This document shows, in pieces, positions 12,801 to 23,425 of a DNA stretch of 64,000 nucleotides (its first letter is position 1; the number at the start of each line of letters is the position of its first letter). Source of the stretch: Meghimatium bilineatum (taxonomy: Eukaryota > Mollusca > Gastropoda > Stylommatophora > Philomycidae); NCBI GenBank assembly GCA_034231615.1, contig CM067307.1, positions 3,125,147 through 3,189,146 on the forward strand, given 5' to 3'. The position numbers and the translations under genes are program-made. The notes under the pieces are model-generated. The model had not been told where the DNA came from and ran no database searches. It saw only the letters and a list, made by a program, of their open reading frames with translations.

Positions 12801-15800
12801 TGGAGAACATCAGACTGGTTCCCGCAAGGCAGGAGGACAGAAGAAATGTTTTATTTGGAGAACATCAGACTGGTTCCCGCAAGGCAGGAGGACAGAAGAA
12901 ATGTTTTATTTGGAGAACATCAGACTGGTTCCCGCAAGGCAGGAGGACAGAAGAAATGTTTTATTTGGAGAACATCAGACTGGTTCCCGCAAGGCAGGAG
13001 GACAGAAGAAATGTTTTATTTGGAGAACATCAGACTGGTTCCCGCAAGGCAGGAGGACAGAAGAAATGTTTTATTTGGAGAACATCAGACTGGTTCCCGC
13101 AAGGCAGGAGGACAGAAGACATGTTTTATTTGGAGAACATCAGACTGGTTCCCGCAAGGCAGGAGGACAGAAGAAATGTTTTATTTGGAGAACATCAGAC
13201 TGGTTCCCGCAAGGCAGGAGGACAGAAGAAATGTTTTATTTGGAGAACATCAGACTGGTTCCCGCAAGGCAGGAGGACAGAAGAAATGTTTTATTTGGAG
13301 AACATCAGACTGGTTCCCGCAAGGCAGGAGGACAGAAGAAATGTTTTATTTGGAGAACATCAGACTGGTTCCCGCAAGGCAGGAGGACAGAAGAAATGTT
13401 TTATTTGGAGAACATCAGACTGGTTCCCGCAAGGCAGGAGGACAGAAGAAATGTTTTATTTGGAGAACATCAGACTGGTTCCCGCAAGGCAGGAGGACAG
13501 AAGAAATGTTTTATTTGGAGAACATTAGACTGGTTCCCGCAAGGCAGGAGGACAGAAGAAATGTTTTATTTGGAGAACATCAGACTGGTTCCCGCAAGGC
13601 AGGAGGACAGAAGAAATGTTTTATTTGGAGAACATCAGACTGGTTCCCGCAAGGCAGGAGGACAGAAGAAATGTTTTATTTGGAGAACATCAGACTGGTT
13701 CCCGCAAGGCAGGAGGACAGAAGAAATGTTTTATTTGGAGAACATCAGACTGGTTCCCGCAAGGCAGGAGGACAGAAGAAATGTTTTATTTGGAGAACAT
13801 CAGACTGGTTCCCGCAAGGCAGGAGGACAGAAGAAATGTTTTATTTGGAGAACATCAGACTGGTTCCCGCAAGGCAGGAGGACAGAAGAAATGTTTTATT
13901 TGGAGAACATCAGACTGGTTCCCGCAAGGCAGGAGGACAGAAGAAATGTTTTATTTGGAGAACATCAGACTGGTTCCCGCAAGGCAGGAGGACAGAAGAA
14001 ATGTTTTATTTGGAGAACATCAGACTGGTTCCCGCAAGGCAGGAGGACAGAAGAAATGTTTTATTTGGAGAACATCAGACTGGTTCCCGCAAGGCAGAAG
14101 GACAGAAGAAATGTTTTATTTGGAGAACATCAGACTGGTTCCCGCATGGCAGGAGGACAGAAGAAATGTTTTATTTGGAGAACATCAGACTGGTTCCCGC
14201 AAGGCAGGAGGACAGAAGAAATGTTTTATTTGGAGAACATCAGACTGGTTCCCGCAAGGCAGGAGGACAGAAGAAATGTTTTATTTGGAGAACATCAGAC
14301 TGGTTCCCGCAAGGCAGGAGGACAGAAGAAATGTTTTATTTGGAGAACATCAGACTGGTTCCCGCAAGGCAGGAGGACAGAAGAAATGTTTTATTTGGAG
14401 AACATCAGACTGGTTCCCGCAAGGCAGGAGGACAGAAGAAATGTTTTATTTGGAGAACATCAGACTGGTTCCCGCAAGGCAGGAGGACAGAAGAAATGTT
14501 TTATTTGGAGAACATCAGACTGGTTCCCGCAAGGCAGGAGGACAGAAGAAATGTTTTATTTGGAGAACATCAGACTGGTTCCCGCAAGGCAGGAGGACAG
14601 AAGAAATGTTTTATTTGGAGAACATCAGACTGGTTCCCGCAAGGCAGGAGGACAGAAGAAATGTTTTATTTGGAGAACATCAGACTGGTTCCCGCAAGGC
14701 AGGAGGACAGAAGAAATGTTTTATTTGGAGAACATCAGACTGGTTCCCGCAAGGCAGGAGGACAGAAGAAATGTTTTATTTGGAGAACATCAGACTGGTT
14801 CCCGCAAGGCAGGAGGACAGAAGAAATGTTTTATTTGGAGAACATCAGACTGGTTCCCGCAAGGCAGGAGGACAGAAGAAATGTTTTATTTGGAGAACAT
14901 CAGACTGGTTCCCGCAAGGCAGGAGGACAGAAGAAATGTTTTATTTGGAGAACATCAGACTGGTTCCCGCAAGGCAGGAGGACAGAAGAAATGTTTTATT
15001 TGGAGAACATCAGACTGGTTCCCGCAAGGCAGGAGGACAGAAGAAATGTTTTATTTGGAGAACATCAGACTGGTTCCCACAAGGCAGGAGGACAGAAGAA
15101 ATGTTTTATTTGGAGAACATCAGACTGGTTCCCGCATGGCAGGAGGACAGAAGAAATGTTTTATTTGGAGAACATCAGACTGGTTCCCGCAAGGCAGGAG
15201 GACAGAAGAAATGTTTTATTTGGAGAACATCAGACTGGTTCCCGCAAGGCAGGAGGACAGAAGAAATGTTTTATTTGGAGAACATCAGACTGGTTCCCGC
15301 AAGGCAGGAGGACAGAAGAAATGTTTTATTTGGAGAACATCAGACTGGTTCCCGCAAGGCAGGAGGACAGAAGAAATGTTTTATTTGGAGAACATCAGAC
15401 TGGTTCCCGCAAGGCAGGAGGACAGAAGAAATGTTTTATTTGGAGAACATCAGACTGGTTCCCGCAAGGCAGGAGGACAGAAGAAATGTTTTATTTGGAG
15501 AACATCAGACTGGTTCCCGCAAGGCAGGAGGACAGAAGAAATGTTTTATTTGGAGAACATCAGACTGGTTCCCGCAAGGCAGGAGGACAGAAGAAATGTT
15601 TTATTTGGAGAACATCAGACTGGTTCCCGCAAGGCAGGAGGACAGAAGAAATGTTTTATTTGGAGAACATCAGACTGGTTCCCGCAAGGCAGGAGGACAG
15701 AAGAAATGTTTTATTTGGAGAACATCAGACTGGTTCCCGCAAGGCAGGAGGACAGAAGAAATGTTTTATTTGGAGAACATCAGACTGGTTCCCGCAAGGC

Positions 15801-18800
15801 AGGAGGACAGAAGAAATGTTTTATTTGGAGAACATCAGACTGGTTCCCGCAAGGCAGGAGGACAGAAGAAATGTTTTATTTGGAGAACATCAGACTGGTT
15901 CCCGCAAGGCAGGAGGACAGAAGAAATGTTTTATTTGGAGAACATTAGACTGGTTCCCGCAAGGCAGGAGGACAGAAGAAATGTTTATTTGGAGAACATC
16001 AGACTGGTTCCCGCAAGGCAGGAGGACAGAAGAAATGTTTTATTTGGAGAACATCAGACTGGTTCCCGCAAGGCAGGAGGACAGAAGAAATGTTTTATTT
16101 GGAGAACATCAGACTGGTTCCCGCAAGGGCAGGAGGACAGAAGAAATGTTTTATTTGGAGAACATCAGACTGGTTCCCGCAAGGCAGGAGGACAGAAGAA
16201 ATGTTTTATTTGGAGAACATCAGACTGGTTCCAGCAAGGCAGGAGGACAGAAGAAATGTTTTATTTGGAGAACATCAGACTGGTTCCCGCAAGGCAGGAG
16301 GACAGAAGAAATGTTTTATTTGGAGAACATCAGACTGGTTCCCGCAAGGCAGGAGGACAGAAGAAATGTTTTATTTGGAGAACATCAGACTGGTTCCCGC
16401 AAGGCAGGAGGACAGAAGAAATGTTTTATTTGGAGAACATCAGACTGGTTCCCGCAAGGCAGGAGGACAGAAGAAATGTTTTATTTGGAGAACATCAGAC
16501 TGGTTCCCGCAAGGCAGGAGGACAGAAGAAATGTTTATTTGGAGAACATCAGACTGGTTCCCGCAAGGCAGGAGGACAGAAGAAATGTTTTATTTGGAGA
16601 ACATCAGACTGGTTCCCGCAAGGCAGGAGGACAGAAGAAATGTTTTATTTGGAGAACATCAGACTGGTTCCCGCAAGGCAGGAGGACAGAAGAAATGTTT
16701 TATTTGGAGAACATCAGACTGGTTCCCGCAAGCAGGAGGACAGAAGAAATGTTTTATTTGGAGAACATCAGACTGGTTCCCGCAAGGCAGGAGGACAGAA
16801 GAAATGTTTTATTTGGAGAACATCAGACTGGTTCCCGCAAGGCAGGAGGACAGAAGAAATGTTTTATTTGGAGAACATCAGACTGGTTCCCGCAAGGCAG
16901 GAGGACAGAAGAAATGTTTATTTGGAGAACATCAGACTGGTTCCCGCAAGGCAGGAGGACAGAAGAAATGTTTTATTTGGAGAACATCAGACTGGTTCCC
17001 GCAAGGCAGGAGGACAGAAGAAATGTTTTATTTGGAGAACATCAGACTGGTTCCCGCAAGGCAGGAGGACAGAAGAAATGTTTTATTTGGAGAACATCAG
17101 ACTGGTTCCCGCAAGGCAGGAGGACAGAAGAAATGTTTTATTTGGAGAACATCAGACTGGTTCCCGCAAGGCAGGAGGACAGAAGAAATGTTTTATTTGG
17201 AGAACATCAGACTGGTTCCCGCAAGGCAGGAGGACAGAAGAAATGTTTTATTTGGAGAACATCAGACTGGTTCCCGCAAGGCAGGAGGACAGAAGAAATG
17301 TTTTATTTGGAGAACATCAGACTGGTTCCCGCAAGGCAGGAGGACAGAAGAAATGTTTTATTTGGAGAACATCAGACTGGTTCCCGCAAGGCAGGAGGAC
17401 AGAAGAAATGTTTTATTTGGAGAACATCAGACTGGTTCCCGCAAGCAGGAGGACAGAAGAAATGTTTTATTTGGAGAACATCAGACTGGTTCCCGCAAGG
17501 CAGGAGGACAGAAGAAATGTTTTATTTGGAGAACATCAGACTGGTTCCCGCAAGGCAGGAGGACAGAAGAAATGTTTTATTTGGAGAACATCAGACTGGT
17601 TCCCACAAGGCAGGAGGACAGAAGAAATGTTTTATTTGGAGAACATCAGACTGGTTCCCGCATGGCAGGAGGACAGAAGAAATGTTTTATTTGGAGAACA
17701 TCAGACTGGTTCCCGCAAGGCAGGAGGACAGAAGAAATGTTTTATTTGGAGAACATCAGACTGGTTCCCGCAAGGCAGGAGGACAGAAGAAATGTTTTAT
17801 TTGGAGAACATCAGACTGGTTCCCGCAAGGCAGGAGGACAGAAGAAATGTTTTATTTGGAGAACATCAGACTGGTTCCCGCAAGGCAGGAGGACAGAAGA
17901 AATGTTTTATTTGGAGAACATCAGACTGGTTCCCGCAAGGCAGGAGGACAGAAGAAATGTTTTATTTGGAGAACATCAGACTGGTTCCCGCAAGGCAGGA
18001 GGACAGAAGAAATGTTTTATTTGGAGAACATCAGACTGGTTCCCGCAAGGCAGGAGGACAGAAGAAATGTTTTATTTGGAGAACATCAGACTGGTTCCCG
18101 CAAGGCAGGAGGACAGAAGAAATGTTTTATTTGGAGAACATCAGACTGGTTCCCGCAAGGCAGGAGGACAGAAGAAATGTTTTATTTGGAGAACATCAGA
18201 CTGGTTCCCGCAAGGCAGGAGGACAGAAGAAATGTTTTATTTGGAGAACATCAGACTGGTTCCCGCAAGGCAGGAGGACAGAAGAAATGTTTTATTTGGA
18301 GAACATCAGACTGGTTCCCGCAAGGCAGGAGGACAGAAGAAATGTTTTATTTGGAGAACATCAGACTGGTTCCCGCAAGGCAGGAGGACAGAAGAAATGT
18401 TTTATTTGGAGAACATCAGACTGGTTCCCGCAAGGCAGGAGGACAGAAGAAATGTTTTATTTGGAGAACATCAGACTGGTTCCCGCAAGGCAGGAGGACA
18501 GAAGAAATGTTTTATTTGGAGAACATCAGACTGGTTCCCGCAAGGCAGGAGGACAGAAGAAATGTTTTATTTGGAGAACATCAGACTGGTTCCCGCAAGG
18601 CAGGAGGACAGAAGAAATGTTTTATTTGGAGAACATCAGACTGGTTCCCGCAAGGCAGGAGGACAGAAGAAATGTTTTATTTGGAGAACATCAGACTGGT
18701 TCCCGCAAGGCAGGAGGACAGAAGAAATGTTTTATTTGGAGAACATCAGACTGGTTCCAGCAAGGCAGGAGGACAGAAGAAATGTTTTATTTGGAGAACA

Positions 18801-19945
18801 TCAGACTGGTTCCCGCAAGGCAGGAGGACAGAAGAAATGTTTTATTTGGAGAACATCAGACTGGTTCCCGCAAGGCAGGAGGACAGAAGAAATGTTTTAT
18901 TTGGAGAACATCAGACTGGTTCCCGCAAGGCAGGAGGACAGAAGAAATGTTTTATTTGGAGAACATCAGACTGGTTCCCGCAAGGCAGGAGGACAGAAGA
19001 AATGTTTTATTTGGAGAACATCAGACTGGTTCCCGCAAGGCAGGAGGACAGAAGAAATGTTTTATTTGGAGAACATCAGACTGGTTCCCGCAAGGCAGGA
19101 GGACAGAAGAAATGTTTTATTTGGAGAACATCAGACTGGTTCCCGCAAGGCAGGAGGACAGAAGAAATGTTTTATTTGGAGAACATCAGACTGGTTCCCG
19201 CAAGGCAGGAGGACAGAAGAAATGTTTTATTTGGAGAACATCAGACTGGTTCCCGCAAGGCAGGAGGACAGAAGAAATGTTTTATTTGGAGAACATCAGA
19301 CTGGTTCCCGCAAGGCAGGAGGACAGAAGAAATGTTTTATTTGGAGAACATCAGACTGGTTCCCGCAAGGCAGGAGGACAGAAGAAATGTTTTATTTGGA
19401 GAACATCAGACTGGTTCCCGCAAGGCAGGAGGACAGAAGAAATGTTTTATTTGGAGAACATCAGACTGGTTCCCGCAAGGCAGGAGGACAGAAGAAATGT
19501 TTTATTTGGAGAACATCAGACTGGTTCCCGCAAGGCAGGAGGACAGAAGAACTGTTTTATTTGGAGAACATCAGACTGGTTCCCGCAAGGCAGGAGGACA
19601 GAAGAAATGTTTTAAAGTCACTCTTAAGACTTTACTGACTCACTTTAAAATATACAAAGATTCATGGGAGAATCTTGCACAAGACAGATCTAACTGACGT
19701 CGTAGTATCAAGAATGGTGTAGCAGAGAACCTCAGACAAAATGATGAGGAAAGCAAGCGTGCTAGAAGAAAGGCATGGGCTGCTCAATGTCCCACAGTCT
19801 TCTCCCACATATTCTCAGAGTGTGGTAGACAATTTCAAGCACGCACAGGGCTTATTAGTCACAGTCGGGCGCAGTGCAGACATCAGCATCCTCATCATTA
19901 CCCCAGTTGAGATGAATGCACATCGTTGGCTACGGAGAACGAGCA
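9865..19945 (+). mobile_element. non-LTR retrotransposon (LINE) ORF2 C-terminal fragment, interrupted by a 55-bp satellite
   Basis: Before the array, the + strand (about 9890-10175) encodes motifs typical of the region after the reverse transcriptase of invertebrate LINEs: SLINACETWTVY, LNHFHLMYLRKML, WDKIPESEVL and DHRLPRNVLFGE. After the array the same protein resumes with TLLTHFKIYKDSWENLAQDRS, then a charged Arg-rich stretch (SKRARRKAWAAQ), then a Cys/His C-terminus around CPTVFSHIFSECG and QARTGLISHSRAQC, resembling the C2H2 tail of such elements. Stops interrupt both parts (one after KMLNIH; one TGA at 19695 in place of the expected Trp codon), so the copy is dead. The related copy at 45.6-46.6 kb shows the same order without the array. 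The 5' part of the element is missing. Confidence 0.85.
10146..19614 (+). repeat. 55-bp satellite grown inside a LINE, about 172 units
   Basis: The unit is 55 bp and reads, in the LINE frame, RNVLFGEHQTGSRKAGGQKK, which aligns with YGELEKGMRSQGGQRKR in the LINE copy at 46.2 kb. The array therefore consists of repeated LINE coding sequence. The 13-mer AAGAAATGTTTTA occurs once per unit and also at the junction with the right flank (19602-19614), where the LINE protein continues as KKCFK. Because 55 is not a multiple of three and no frame has a stop, three units translate to a 55-aa period in every + frame, giving artefact ORFs of up to 3163 aa. Units are nearly identical to about 15.98 kb; several with one-base changes in length (for example near 15984 and 16128) lie between 15.98 and 17.45 kb. 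Confidence 0.97.
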
Positions 19946-19980
19946 GCAGTATATACTACCATCAAGACATTACAAAGTAA

Positions 19981-20325
19981 GCTAATATGTACCAGGTAAT
20001 ATGTGCCAAGTATTATGTGCCAGGTAATTTGTGCCAAGTAAGATTTGCCAACAAATATGTATTAAGTAATGCGTGCCAAGTAATATGTACCAGGTAATAT
20101 GTGCCAAGTAATATTTTCCAGGTAATCTGTACCAAGTATTATGTGCCAGGTAATCTGTGCCAAGTATTATGTGCCAGGTAATCTGTGCCAAGTATTATGT
20201 ACCAGGTAATCTGTGCCAAGTATTATGTACCAGGTAATCTGTGCCAAGTATTATGTACCAGGTAATCTGTGCCAAGTATTATGTGCCAGGTAATCTGTGC
20301 CAAGTATTATGTACCAGGTAATATG
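19981..20325. repeat. 14/28-bp minisatellite
   Basis: Basic 14-bp words ATGTACCAGGTAAT and ATGTGCCAAGTATT alternate to give a 28-bp dimer, about 12 dimers. Isolated related words reappear at 20440-20535. Confidence 0.9.
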
Positions 20326-20435
20326 TATCATCGCACGTCTGTGTGAAATTGCAATGAAACGGGAGACATGGAAATCTATGACATCCGCCCTATGTGCCGT
20401 CTTAGGCCCTAGTGAAATAACTAACTAACTAAATA
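20326..20435 (+). mobile_element. possible LINE 3' end with (CTAA)n tail
   Basis: A unique block of about 90 bp interrupts the CCAGGTAAT array and ends in GAAATAACTAACTAACTAAA. The RNase H LINE copies at 27.7 and 55.2 kb also end in TAAC/TGAC tetranucleotide tails. A short 3' fragment of a related element that landed in the array is a reasonable reading. No protein similarity was seen. Confidence 0.3.
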
Positions 20436-20535
20436 TATATCAAGTAACATGTACCAGGTATATATGCTAAGATTTACCAGGTAATATATGCCAAGTAATA
20501 TGCACCAGGTAATATATACCAAGTAATATTTGCAC

Positions 20536-21240
20536 AAATACTACAATGTTAAAGTAATGTTTCACAAACAACTGGATAGTAAGTAGTTGAACAAGTTTAT
20601 ATTCTCTGTATAAATCTATTTATTAGAAACTATATTTTATATAAATATGTTTATAAGAAACAATATGAAGCATTTTATCCAATGAAAACAAATCAATTGT
20701 CCTCTATTTGTGAACGAGTTCAATTTCAGAAGATTAAAACCTGAGTAGTATACATATTAGCATGGTGTCTACAAAGTCGCTATACGCTCACTGACAATGT
20801 TTGTGACACGACGCCGTATGAATTGTGGGTATGTATTGCGGACGTTCGACTACAGCGTGACACACAAGCAATTGTCGAGCAATTTTATTAAAAAACGGTA
20901 TCATAGTGCATTTCTGTTCTACTGACTAATCCTGGTGGAAATTTAGCAGGACCATTGTCCTGCTACAGGAGGAATCTGGTGGGAGTATGAGAACGACGTA
21001 AACCCCTCCCACCCCCCACAGAAAAAAAATGGTAAAAAGAATCAACAAAACTAGAACACATCTTCCAGAAACAAATATTTTATAGTCATCTCGAGAGTAA
21101 TGATTTATTATAACAATTACACACATCGAGAGAGTAATGATTTACTATAACAATTACACACAAAGAGAGAGTAATTATTTTACTCTAATAATCATACAAA
21201 ATTCTGACAATATTGCCTGGTAGCTTTCAGGAAATATTTT
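20536..21240. other. AT-rich sequence with one interspersed-repeat fragment
   Basis: No gene seen. About 20926-20985 (CCTGGTGGAAATTTAGCAGG and following) matches the middle of the GAA-tailed family described at 42444-42597. Around 21090-21185 a motif near GAGAGTAATGATTTA is repeated three or four times. Confidence 0.5.
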
Positions 21241-21254
21241 ATTGTTTTTTGGTT

Positions 21255-21590
21255 TGATGAATCATAACAGCAGTGCCCACTGTGATTGCTGCGCCGTGAC
21301 ATCGTTGTCCATTGTGATTGATGTGCCATGGCAGCAGTGTCCACTGTTATTGCTGTGCCATGGCAGCTGTGTCCAGTGTGATTGATGTGCCATGACTGCA
21401 GTGTCCACTGTGATTGTTGTGCCGTGTCAGCAGTGTCCACTGTGATAGCTGTGCCGTGACAGTGGTGTCTACTGTGATTTCTGTGTCATGAGTGTCCAGT
21501 GTGATTGCTATGTCATGAGTGTCCAGTGTCATAGCTGTGCCATGAGTGTCCAGTGTGATTGCTGTGCCATGGCAGCAGTGTCCAGTGATA
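21255..21590. repeat. degenerate minisatellite of about 30 bp, roughly 11 units
   Basis: Units contain GTGTCCACTGTGATTGCTGT with linkers such as GCCATGGCAGCA. Both base changes and unit length vary, so this array is older than its neighbours. Confidence 0.85.
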
Positions 21591-21694
21591 CCAGTGCTTA
21601 TATTTTAGATATCATGCCTTACGATAGCAATACTTGTCGCTATTTGAAAATATATACACACTGTACGGTTCCTCATAGATACAAAGCTCGTTAA

Positions 21695-21965
21695 GAACGC
21701 GGTGGTCTAGTTGATAGTAAGCTTGATGATTATCACCGGGTAAAGAGTGTAAGGTTCGAAACCATATTCCGGACAAAAATTCAAAAATCCGGACTGCAAT
21801 TTTTTGTCTGACACGATGTCACTTCCAGTCGACCCAGCTTTAAATGTATACCTGACATGAGATAAGGAAGGTAAGACAACAAGGAAGAGAACATATGACC
21901 TTACATAATAGTTGCTGCGACGTAGTACATCGCCGACATCAGCTTCCTGCCATGAAACGTACATG
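21695..21965 (+). mobile_element. tRNA-derived SINE
   Basis: The 5' end carries an RNA polymerase III type 2 promoter: an A-box-like TGGTCTAGTTG (21703-21713; ten of eleven positions fit TRGYNNARNGG) and a perfect B box GGTTCGAAACC (21753-21763). The body continues through TCGACCCAGCTTTAAATG (about 21820) and ATAAGGAAGGTAAGAC, which recalls the conserved central domains of metazoan SINEs; that resemblance is from memory and unverified. It has no tRNA cloverleaf, so it is not a tRNA gene. The right end runs into the 24-bp array. Confidence 0.65.
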
Positions 21966-21994
21966 TTACTATAGACACAATAAGCATTAGAACA

Positions 21995-22600
21995 TATAGG
22001 TGTTAGTTCAGTAGAACATTCAGGTGTTAGTTCAGTAGAACATTCAGGTGTTATTTCAATAGAACATTCAGGTGTTAGTTCAGTAGAACATTCAGGTGTT
22101 AGTTCAATATAAGATTCAGGTGTTATTTCAGTAGAACATTCAGGTGTTAGTTCAATAGAACAATCAGGTGTTAGTTCAGTAGAACATACAGGTGTTAGTT
22201 CAGTAGAACATGGAGGTATTATTTCAGTAGAGCATGGATGTGTTAGTTCAGTAGAACATTCAGGTGTTAGTTCAGTAGAACAAACAGGTGTTAGTTCAGT
22301 AGAACATTGAGATTTTAGTTCAGTAGAACATTCAGGTGTTAGTTCAATAGAACATTCAGGTGTTAGTTCAGTAGACCATGTAGGTGTTAGTTCAGTAGAA
22401 CATTCAGGTGTTAGTTTGGTAGAACAATCAGGTGTTAGTTCAGTAGACCATGTAGGTGTTAGCTGAGTAGAACATTCAGGTGTTAGTTCAGTAGAACATT
22501 CAGGTGTTAGTTCAGTAGAACATTCAGGTGTTAGTTCAGTAGAACATTCAGGTGTTAGTTCAGTAGAACATTCCGGTGTTACTTCAGTAGAACATGCTGG
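21995..22600. repeat. 24-bp minisatellite, about 25 units
   Basis: The unit contains CAGGTGTTAGTTCAGTAGAA. On the minus strand it reads as the octapeptide STELTPEC, giving a 303-aa open frame that runs on into the SINE. Substitutions change amino acids freely, and no signal peptide or domain is present, so it is treated as non-coding. Confidence 0.92.
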
Positions 22601-22859
22601 GAGCTCGCACTTCGTCATCCAAGTTAATTTTTGTTTAGTTCAAAGTATATCTAGTTGTGAGGCACGCCACTATCAACCACGAACGTTATTCCAAATTAAT
22701 ATATCAAAGCTCTGTATCAATAAAGTGAAGGAAATTGTTGATTTGACGAAACAAAACACCCGCGGGATTCTTCATTAATTAAATCGAGAATTGAACATTT
22801 AATGTTTACACCATATGGTGAGGTACACGTTCCTTGCAACCGTGGACATGAGCACAATT

Positions 22860-23080
22860 TGGTTATATTAACTTTTTTACTTCTTTCCTAACAACGTCCT
22901 TGTATGTCGATGTATGATCATACCTGTAGGTGCTTGTGTATACATTTTTGTGTGTTTTAACCACATTCTTTCTCTCTGTCAGTCTTTCTGCACGTACATA
23001 TCGCCGACTACCGATGTCATTCAAGATACAGACCCGTGTTGCCTTCTGTGTGGCAAAAAAATAAATATCAGCCAGCATGC
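22860..23080 (-). mobile_element. remnant of RNase H-encoding LINE
   Basis: The minus strand encodes FATQKATRVCILNDI followed closely by RRYVRAERLT. These match two separate parts of the RNase H copies at 26.9 and 54.4 kb ([14 protein letters not shown], then the ERADHL or AERLAT segment). About 60 residues between them are missing, so this is an internally deleted scrap. The rest of 22620-23135 shows nothing recognisable. Confidence 0.5.
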
Positions 23081-23137
23081 AACATCAAAGTAGATACGAT
23101 CAGTCTTAAACAAGTCAACATATTCAAATAGTTATGC

Positions 23138-23315
23138 CCACCGAAGACGGATGACCGGGCCATTGACGAACATAGAACGGCGACGCAACACATTTCCATT
23201 ATCTGGACTAAATCCTGTTGGAAATCTAATAGGACGATGGTCCTGCTTCAAGAGAGATCCAACGGGAGTTTGAGAATGAACACTGAATAAGAAAAAGAAG
23301 AAATAGTTGTGTAGA
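23138..23315 (+). mobile_element. short interspersed element with GAA-rich tail, copy 1
   Basis: Begins near CCGAAGACGGATGACCGGGC, passes through TTTCCATTATCTGGACTAAA and TTTGAGAATGAACACTGA, and ends in AAGAAAAAGAAGAAA. The same order is seen at 42444-42597, 47531-47665 and 63070-63165, all on the + strand. It lies just downstream (3') of the GMC oxidoreductase stop codon, in opposite orientation to that gene. Confidence 0.6.
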
Positions 23316-23425
23316 TTAATAACATCAGATGAAAAATGTATTAAAGAAGTCATATGTAGAATTGCCAGAGGCTAATGCATGGACCACAAGAAGAACAAGA
23401 GGCAATGTCTTGTTATTACATGATA

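Noticed and set aside
10206-19697. 3163-aa open frame, and others of 645 to 1999 aa, across the 55-bp array
   Set aside because: All three + frames are open because the 55-bp unit contains no stop in any frame. The sequence is repeated LINE DNA, and no other protein feature is present.
21707-22618. 303-aa minus-strand frame with STELTPEC repeats
   Set aside because: It spans a 24-bp minisatellite and then a SINE. There is no signal peptide or domain, and a protein gene ending inside a SINE is unlikely.
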